The position numbers and the translations under genes are program-made. A stretch of 9,821 nucleotides of DNA. Source: Rhodobacteraceae bacterium UBA3087 (GTDB lineage: Bacteria; Pseudomonadota; Alphaproteobacteria; Rhodobacterales; Rhodobacteraceae). Location: assembly GCA_002367285.1 (NCBI GenBank), contig DFBF01000245.1, forward strand, positions 1-9,821, given 5' to 3'. Under the pieces are notes generated by a model. It was not told the origin of the DNA, searched no databases, and was given only the letters and a program-made list of their open reading frames with translations. Shown here piece by piece: positions 5,725-9,821 of the stretch. Every line of letters begins with the position of its first letter. The first letter of the stretch is position 1.

Positions 5725-6861
5725 TCAATCCTTGCCTGCCGCGAACCACGCGTTGGGGTCCACGGGCTCTCCGTTCCATCTTAGTTCCATATAAAGCGTT
5801 TCCGAGCGATCTGCGCCACCTCCTTCGCGAGATCCGATCAAAAACGCTTGAGAATCGGGTGATGTACCACCCATCAGCCCCACAGGCGCGCCTTTCGGCA
5901 AAACATCGCCGAGCGTGCCATAGAGCGTATCCAGCCCTGCGAGGACCAAAAGATACCCTTCGCCGGGTTCCAAAACGACCACATTGCCGTAATCCAGCAG
6001 CGGGCCAAGGTATCGGATCGTCGTCGCCCAGGGCGTCGTGACGATCGCGCGGGGGCGGGTTGCGATAACATATCCCGGCCGGCGAATGCCCGCCGCGTCG
6101 GCCTGGTCGAACTGGCGCAGGATCGTGCCCAGCACTGGCATGTCCAACGTCCCGCGCGCGGATGTGAAATCCGGCAGGGTGATTGGTTCTTCAACCCCGT
6201 CCAGTTGCACGGACATCAGCCCGCTGGCGAAGGCTTCCAGCGTTTCGGCTGAATTGATCAGGCCTTGCATGGCGTCTGGGTCGGCGGTGAAACGGCGCGG
6301 CAGGTCGGTGCGATCGGACACCGCCTGGGACAGGCGGGTGCGCGCGTCCTGCACGCCGGACAGGCCCTGTTCCAGCACGCCAACGGCGCTTTCTTGCAAG
6401 GCGCGCAGCACCGCGACCTCTTGCAAGGCGGATTTCAACGCCTGGGCTTCTTTCTGAAGCGCGGGGGCCACGTCAGACAGGATCATGCCGGATCGCGCGG
6501 TGCCCATCGGGCCGGTTGGGTGCAACAGCAACAGAGGCGCCGGCGCGGCCTCCATCGTTTGCAGCACGCCCAGCAGCTGCGCCAGGCGTTCGCTTTCGGC
6601 GTCAAACACACCGCGAATGCTGGCCTCGCGGATCGAGGCGCGGCGCAGGCCTTCGCGCATGGCAGCCAGCCCTGCTTCATAGGCTTGCACGGTTTCGGTC
6701 AGGGCGGCGACCCGATCACGGGATTTTTCCGCCTGTTGCAGACTGATCGATGCCGCCTCGAGCGCGTCCATCGCCGTGCGTGCATTGGCCGACGGGTCGC
6801 TCTGCGCGACCGCTGTCGTTGCCCACGAAAGCGCGGCCAAGAGGAATGCCGCCAGCCTCAC
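5725..6861 (-). CDS. EnvC-like murein hydrolase activator with degenerate LytM domain
   Basis: The 378-residue product starts with a signal peptide (cleavage likely after ATTAVA, near residue 19). A long alanine/glutamine/arginine-rich helical region, very probably coiled coil, follows at about 25-180. A LytM/M23-type beta domain covers about 237-375. In that domain the usual zinc ligands are absent: the HxGxD site reads RRPGY, the YGHL site reads LLVLAGL, and the final HxEhR site reads LYMELR. That matches EnvC-type proteins, which do not cut peptidoglycan themselves but activate AmiA/B/C amidases during septation. The start is GTG at 6861, overlapping the gpmI stop as GTGA, so translation is likely coupled to gpmI. 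ctpA follows 7 bp later. EnvC family is confident; the partner amidase is not in the window. Confidence 0.88.
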   Translation of the reverse strand: MRLAAFLLAALSWATTAVAQSDPSANARTAMDALEAASISLQQAEKSRDRVAALTETVQAYEAGLAAMREGLRRASIREASIRGVFDAESERLAQLLGVLQTMEAAPAPLLLLHPTGPMGTARSGMILSDVAPALQKEAQALKSALQEVAVLRALQESAVGVLEQGLSGVQDARTRLSQAVSDRTDLPRRFTADPDAMQGLINSAETLEAFASGLMSVQLDGVEEPITLPDFTSARGTLDMPVLGTILRQFDQADAAGIRRPGYVIATRPRAIVTTPWATTIRYLGPLLDYGNVVVLEPGEGYLLVLAGLDTLYGTLGDVLPKGAPVGLMGGTSPDSQAFLIGSREGGGADRSETLYMELRWNGEPVDPNAWFAAGKD

Positions 6862-8378
6862 CGACGGATCAGGCTTTTGCCGGTCATCTCGGGCGGCTGT
6901 TCCAGCCCCATCAGTTCCAGCAATGTGGGGGCCAGATCAGCCAGACGACCATGCGCCAGTGACGCGCCATCAGGGCCGCCAAACATCATGACGGGCACCG
7001 GATTGGTGGTATGGGCCGTGTGCGGCCCGCCGGTTTCCGGGTCCACCATGGTTTCGCAATTGCCGTGATCCGCCGTGACGATCATCGCGCCGCCTGCGAC
7101 TTTGAGGGCCGCCAGAACCTGTCCCAGCCCTTGGTCAACGGCCTCGCAGGCCGCCATCGCTGCCTGCAAGTCGCCCGTGTGACCGACCATGTCCGGGTTG
7201 GCATAGTTGGTGACGATCAGGTCATAGCCCTCGCGGATCGCGCCGACGAAATGTTCCGTCACCTCGGGCGCCGACATTTCCGGTTTCAGGTCATATGTCG
7301 CCACCTTTGGCGACGCCGCCATATACCGGTCTTCGCCTGCTTCGGGCGCTTCTTTGCCACCGTTCAGGAAAAACGTGACATGGGGATATTTCTCGGTTTC
7401 GGCCAGGTGGAACTGGCGCAGATCGTGTTTCGCAACCCATTCGGCCAGCGTATTGACGATGTTCCGTTTCGGAAAACAGGTGGTCATATAGGCGTTGTGG
7501 GCGTCGGAATATTCCACCATGCCCAGACGCGCGGCCAGATGTGGGCGGGTGCCCGTATCAAATTCCGCAAAGCCCGGTTCGGCAATTGCGCGAAGGATTT
7601 CACGGGCGCGGTCGGCGCGGAAGTTGATGAAGAACAGCCCGTCGCCGTCCTGCATGCCAGCGTAATCACCGATCACCACCGGCAGGATAAATTCGTCGTT
7701 CACGCCCGTTGCATAGGACGTCGCGATGGCCGCATCGGCGCTGTCCGCCGCGCCACCCTTGGCGTGGACCATGGCATCATAGGCCTGGCTGACGCGCTCC
7801 CAGCGGTTGTCGCGATCCATGGCGTAGTAACGCCCGATGACGGTGGCGATGGTCGCGCCGGTCGGCAGGGCGGCCTGGAACGCGGCCACCTGATCGCGGG
7901 CCGATTGCGGTGGCACATCGCGCCCGTCGGTCAGGACATGAAGGACGACAGGCACACCCGCATCGGTAATCGCCTTGGCGGCGGCGATGATGTGGTCCTG
8001 GTGGCTGTGCACGCCGCCTGGGCTGGTCAGACCTGCCAGATGCGCGGTGCCGCCTGACGCTTTCATGTCGGCGATAAACGCCTGCAACGCGGCGTTGGCA
8101 AAGAACGACCCGTCCTCGATTGCCAGGTCGATCTGACCCAGATCCATGGCCACCACGCGGCCTGCACCAATGTTGGTATGGCCCACCTCGGAGTTGCCCA
8201 TCTGACCGGTTGGCAGACCCACGTCTGGGCCATGGGTGATCAACGTGTTGTGCGGACAGGCTGTCATCAACCAATCGACATTCGGCGTCTTCGCCAAAGC
8301 GGGCGCATTGTTGGCGGTGTCTTCACGCAGACCCCAGCCGTCCAGAATGCACAGAACAACGGGTTTGGGAGTGGTCAT
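6858..8378 (-). CDS. gpmI: 2,3-bisphosphoglycerate-independent phosphoglycerate mutase
   Basis: This 506-residue enzyme interconverts 3- and 2-phosphoglycerate in glycolysis and gluconeogenesis, using two Mn2+ ions and a phosphoserine. The family's signature stations are intact: LDGWG with Asp13, QMGNSEVGH with catalytic Ser63, GGVHSHQDH (His124), DGRDVPP (151-157), GRYYAMDRDNRWER (182-195), NFRADRARE (252-260), EKYPHVTFF (329-337), NYANPDMVGHTGD with Asp396, His400 and Asp403, and TADHGNCE with Asp437 and His438. Length is close to the usual 505-515. The ATG at 8378 has GAGG 8 bp upstream. The last codons overlap the EnvC-like start. It is preceded by about 100 bp without a gene, where a promoter is likely. 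Confidence 0.97.
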   Translation of the reverse strand: MTTPKPVVLCILDGWGLREDTANNAPALAKTPNVDWLMTACPHNTLITHGPDVGLPTGQMGNSEVGHTNIGAGRVVAMDLGQIDLAIEDGSFFANAALQAFIADMKASGGTAHLAGLTSPGGVHSHQDHIIAAAKAITDAGVPVVLHVLTDGRDVPPQSARDQVAAFQAALPTGATIATVIGRYYAMDRDNRWERVSQAYDAMVHAKGGAADSADAAIATSYATGVNDEFILPVVIGDYAGMQDGDGLFFINFRADRAREILRAIAEPGFAEFDTGTRPHLAARLGMVEYSDAHNAYMTTCFPKRNIVNTLAEWVAKHDLRQFHLAETEKYPHVTFFLNGGKEAPEAGEDRYMAASPKVATYDLKPEMSAPEVTEHFVGAIREGYDLIVTNYANPDMVGHTGDLQAAMAACEAVDQGLGQVLAALKVAGGAMIVTADHGNCETMVDPETGGPHTAHTTNPVPVMMFGGPDGASLAHGRLADLAPTLLELMGLEQPPEMTGKSLIRR

Positions 8379-8405
8379 CGGGTCATCCTCGAAATGCTTG
8401 CCCCT

Positions 8406-8434
8406 TATCTATGGGGGCTGGCGTTCAAGAGCAA
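8406..8434 (-). promoter_or_regulatory. Possible gpmI promoter in the rlmH-gpmI gap
   Basis: In the 101-bp gap 8379-8479 the best minus-strand arrangement is TTGCTC (8434-8429), 17 bp, then TAGATA (8411-8406), which would start transcription about 28 bp before the gpmI ATG. Both boxes are only half-matches to the sigma-70 consensus. The -10 lies within a CCCC...GGGG symmetric stretch (8401-8416). Nothing else in the gap stands out; no intrinsic terminator for rlmH is evident, so readthrough from rlmH is possible. Confidence 0.3.
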
Positions 8435-8479
8435 CCTTACCCGTAGGGACCCACAAATTTTCACGGAACCCTTACCGGA

Positions 8480-8950
8480 TCAAACCCGGTGGTACGGGCT
8501 GCCCGCCAGGATCGAGGCGGCGCGATACAGTTGTTCGCTTAACATCACGCGGGCCAGCATATGGGGCCAGACCATTTTGCCAAAGCTCAGCTTGAAATCG
8601 GCGCGGGCGCGTAAGGATGGGTCGATGCCGTCCGCGCCGCCGATGATCAGGGCCAGATCGCCCCGCCCCGCGTCGCGCCAGTCGCCCAGCTGTGTCGCGA
8701 ATTCGGGCGAGGTCATGACCCTGCCCCGTTCATCCATCGCGCAAATCACCGCGCCCTTGGGAATGACACGGTCCAGCAAAACGGCCTCGGCCGCCATGCC
8801 GCCACCTTTCTTATCCTCGACCTCGTGCACAGTGGCCGGGCCAAGGCCCAAGGCCCGCCCGGTACGATCAAACCGTGTCAGATAGTCGTCAAGAAGGTCG
8901 CGTTCCGGGCCCGCCCGAAGGCGGCCCACGGCGCAGATATGCACACGCAT
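8480..8950 (-). CDS. rlmH: 23S rRNA pseudouridine-1915 N3-methyltransferase RlmH
   Basis: The 156-residue protein matches the length and pattern of RlmH (E. coli, 155 residues). It opens MRVHICAVGRLRAGPE. AMDERGRVMTSPEFA (71-85) is the family's DE-G core, LALIIGGADGID (99-110) forms the SAM-binding loop of the SPOUT trefoil knot, and the end HMLARVMLSEQLYRA plus SPYHRV is diagnostic. It methylates pseudouridine 1915 of helix 69 in the assembled 70S ribosome. The ATG at 8950 comes 6 bp after the rsfS stop, so the two ribosome-associated genes share an operon. A GAGG inside the end of rsfS, somewhat far upstream, is the only Shine-Dalgarno candidate. Confidence 0.96.
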   Translation of the reverse strand: MRVHICAVGRLRAGPERDLLDDYLTRFDRTGRALGLGPATVHEVEDKKGGGMAAEAVLLDRVIPKGAVICAMDERGRVMTSPEFATQLGDWRDAGRGDLALIIGGADGIDPSLRARADFKLSFGKMVWPHMLARVMLSEQLYRAASILAGSPYHRV

Positions 8951-8956
8951 AAGGTC

Positions 8957-9337
8957 TTATGCCTCGGACGGCGTTACGACCTTTGCGGACGCACCCGGGT
9001 TCATCCACATCTTTTCGAGCTGATAGAACTCGCGCACTTCGGGGCGGAACACGTGGACGATGACATCGCCCGCGTCGATCAGCACCCAATCGCCCTGGTC
9101 CTTGCCTTCGATTTTGCAGAAAATCCCGAACTCGTGCTTCAGACGGTCGGCCAGCTTTTCGGCCAGCCCGGTCACCTGACGGGACGACCGGCCGGAACAG
9201 ACCACCATGTGGTCCGCCATTTCAGACTTGCCAGCCAGGTTGATCTTGACGATCTCCTCGGCCTTGTCTTCTTCGAGAGAACTGACAATCCGCCCAAGCA
9301 ATGCATCGCCCGAGCCGCGTTTCGGAGCCGCAGTCAT
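8957..9337 (-). CDS. rsfS: Ribosomal silencing factor RsfS (Iojap family)
   Basis: From the ATG at 9337 the product is 126 residues, the normal size for RsfS. The Iojap core is complete: LLGRIVSSLEEDKAEEIVKI (residues 13-32), SEMADHMVVCSGRSSRQV (38-55) and DWVLIDAGDVIVHVFRPEVR (82-101), followed by FYQLEKMW. RsfS binds uL14 on the 50S subunit and blocks 30S joining, damping translation in starvation or stationary phase. I chose 9337 because AAGGAG lies 6 bp upstream. The frame is open further, to ATG 9406 and 9544, but the 9406 codon has no Shine-Dalgarno sequence and the longer extension overlaps the likely promoter and is not RsfS-like. A 19-codon ORF upstream ends on this start codon. rlmH follows 6 bp after the stop. 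Confidence 0.95.
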   Translation of the reverse strand: MTAAPKRGSGDALLGRIVSSLEEDKAEEIVKINLAGKSEMADHMVVCSGRSSRQVTGLAEKLADRLKHEFGIFCKIEGKDQGDWVLIDAGDVIVHVFRPEVREFYQLEKMWMNPGASAKVVTPSEA

Positions 9338-9393
9338 CGCTGGCTCCTTGTCGGCCGCATCAGTGGCGGCCTGGGTAACATGAGACAGGACAT
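9334..9393 (-). CDS. Putative 19-codon leader ORF ahead of rsfS
   Basis: On the minus strand AAGGAGG, the strongest Shine-Dalgarno sequence in the window, stands 3 bp before an ATG at 9393. That ATG opens a frame reading MSCLMLPRPPLMRPTRSQR and ends at a TGA (9336-9334) that overlaps the rsfS ATG (9337-9335) as ATGA. The frame differs from rsfS, and no in-frame ATG/GTG/TTG follows the AAGGAGG for rsfS itself. It could be a translated leader that couples ribosomes into rsfS, or the Shine-Dalgarno may be fortuitous. The peptide has no recognisable domain. Spacing of 3-4 bp is on the short side. Confidence 0.35.
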   Translation of the reverse strand: MSCLMLPRPPLMRPTRSQR

Positions 9394-9443
9394 AGTCCTC
9401 CTTCATCAGCACACCGTTCTGCCCCGGTGCTGGGCATGTGAAA

Positions 9444-9472
9444 ACGGTAGCATCGGTTTTGTGCGATCTCAA
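9444..9472 (-). promoter_or_regulatory. Candidate rsfS-rlmH promoter
   Basis: Minus-strand TTGAGA (9472-9467, 5 of 6 to TTGACA) is followed after exactly 17 bp by TACCGT (9449-9444), preceded by TG one base upstream as in an extended -10. Transcription would begin near 9437, giving a leader of about 44 nt before the small ORF at 9393 and about 100 nt before rsfS. Within that leader, CAGCACCG and CGGTG-TG-CTG can pair around a GGGCAGAA loop just upstream of the AAGGAGG. Confidence 0.45.
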
Positions 9473-9663
9473 TGACAGTGGATCACACCGGCGCTCACGT
9501 TCCTGCGAAGGGATGTATTTGGGCCACGCCCCCATGATTTGCAAGGGCCGATCTTATGCCGCCTAACCTGCACGCACGCAAAATTCCGCCCACAGACGTG
9601 GAAAAACACGCGCAATCCGGTGCCCTGGCACCCAATTTGGGCGCGTTGATCGGGTGGGTCGGC
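9473..9663. other. Non-coding stretch between mscS and rsfS, with small palindromes
   Basis: I see no credible gene here: the frames on both strands lack family-like sequence. It holds GGTGCC-CT-GGCACC (9619-9632) next to the palindrome CCCAATTTGGG (9631-9641). On the minus strand, a T5 run at 9606-9602 follows about 12 bases beyond the first hairpin. That could be a weak terminator for the upstream channel gene, but the spacing is poor. CCAC-AGAC-GTGG (9590-9601) is another short hairpin. No clear origin, operator or RNA gene was recognised. Confidence 0.4.
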
Positions 9664-9687
9664 GCTCAGTCGAGGGCTCAGTCGGGG
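9664..9687. repeat. 12-bp tandem duplication across the mscS stop codon
   Basis: GCTCAGTCGAGG (9664-9675) and GCTCAGTCGGGG (9676-9687) are adjacent copies matching at 11 of 12 bases. On the minus strand each copy carries GAC-TGA in the channel gene's frame, so the stop codon is duplicated: D-stop-A-L-D-stop. It looks like a simple replication-slippage duplication. Confidence 0.75.
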
Positions 9688-9821
9688 GCCCTGTCGCCCG
9701 CCGTTTCCGCATCGGCCAACATGCGCACTTCGCGCTGTGGGAAGGGGATGGAGATATCGTTCTCCTGAAACGCATCCCACAGGGCCAGGTAGACATTGCC
9801 GCGAATATTGGTCAGCCCACC
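9678..9821 (-). CDS. MscS-family mechanosensitive ion channel, C-terminal end
   Basis: The last 47 residues of a protein enter from the right edge: GGLTNIRGNVYLALWDAFQE, then NDISIPFPQREVRML and an 11-residue tail ending in APD before the TGA at 9680-9678. The R-x-x-(V/I)-x-x-A-L-W-x-A-(F/L) helix followed by I-x-(I/F)-PFPQR-(E/D)-V-(R/H) is the standard close of the MscS cytoplasmic cage. The pore and any N-terminal domains lie outside the window, so the subtype (short MscS or long YbdG/MscK-like) cannot be told. MscS channels open under membrane tension to release osmolytes during hypo-osmotic shock. No operon link to rsfS: about 340 bp of non-coding DNA separates them. Confidence 0.85.
   Translation of the reverse strand, partial: GGLTNIRGNVYLALWDAFQENDISIPFPQREVRMLADAETAGDRAPD

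Noticed and set aside
4437..6041. 534-codon open frame on the plus strand opposite ctpA and the EnvC-like gene
   Set aside because: It is antisense to two clear genes with full domain signatures, its translation is rich in His/Arg/Gln with no family resemblance, and long antisense frames are common in GC-rich DNA.
7011..8057. 348-codon plus-strand frame opposite gpmI
   Set aside because: Shadow of the gpmI coding frame; composition is not protein-like and no start signals are seen.
8376..8386. Three-codon ATG-ACC-CGA-TGA overlapping the gpmI start
   Set aside because: The only Shine-Dalgarno (GAGG) is directly adjacent to that first ATG, too close for initiation, so it is most likely chance.
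9338..9544. N-terminal extension of rsfS from an ATG at 9544 or 9406
   Set aside because: The extension covers the promoter candidate, lacks a suitable Shine-Dalgarno sequence and is not part of the RsfS family; AAGGAG in front of 9337 decides the start.
1..9821. CRISPR arrays, tRNA/rRNA genes, transposases, toxin-antitoxin or phage-defence genes
   Set aside because: I looked for regular direct repeats, tRNA-like arms and characteristic protein motifs on both strands and saw none.

Overview
The window is GC-rich bacterial DNA whose gene content and protein character fit a marine-type alphaproteobacterium of the Rhodobacteraceae (Roseobacter group). That assignment rests on recognising family-typical proteins (RsfS, RlmH, GpmI, EnvC-like, CtpA, RppH, DnaE2), an alphaproteobacterial-type LexA box and the gene order. 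No database search was possible. I found no transposase, CRISPR array, rRNA or tRNA.

Right to left, because most genes are on the minus strand. 9821-9678 is the C-terminal end of an MscS-family mechanosensitive channel. A non-coding stretch of about 340 bp follows, with a promoter candidate and a short leader ORF. Then comes a long same-strand run: rsfS (ribosome silencing factor), rlmH (23S rRNA methyltransferase), about 100 bp with a possible promoter, gpmI (phosphoglycerate mutase), an EnvC/LytM-like amidase activator, and ctpA (periplasmic S41 protease). gpmI and the EnvC-like gene overlap by 4 bp as GTGA, and ctpA starts 7 bp after the EnvC-like stop, so these three look translationally linked. 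They pair a glycolytic enzyme with cell-wall remodelling and periplasmic proteolysis.

4125-4379 is a scar-like segment. It holds the C-terminal remnant of a GNAT acetyltransferase on the minus strand, next to a dense cluster of palindromes: a perfect 20-bp AT-rich palindrome and a nested GC-rich hairpin. The cluster probably also terminates ctpA transcription. On the other side, a plus-strand MFS exporter and a single-domain rhodanese form an operon. They diverge from an Lrp/AsnC regulator across 72 bp containing an inverted repeat that overlaps the regulator's best -10 box. Together these look like a small regulator-exporter-sulfurtransferase module.

On the far left, minus strand: lrp, then rppH (RNA pyrophosphohydrolase) 27 bp on, then a secreted cysteine-rich protein of unknown function overlapping rppH by a GTGA. 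Last is the N-terminal quarter of the error-prone polymerase gene dnaE2 (imuC), cut by the window edge. dnaE2 has its own promoter with an embedded LexA-type box, and the predicted transcript start falls on the A of the ATG.

Most of the window is ordinary housekeeping sequence. The points worth a second look are the apparently leaderless SOS promoter of dnaE2, the 19-codon leader ORF in front of rsfS, the Lrp/MFS/rhodanese module, and the palindromic element with its GNAT remnant. I did not find a clearly novel multi-gene system.
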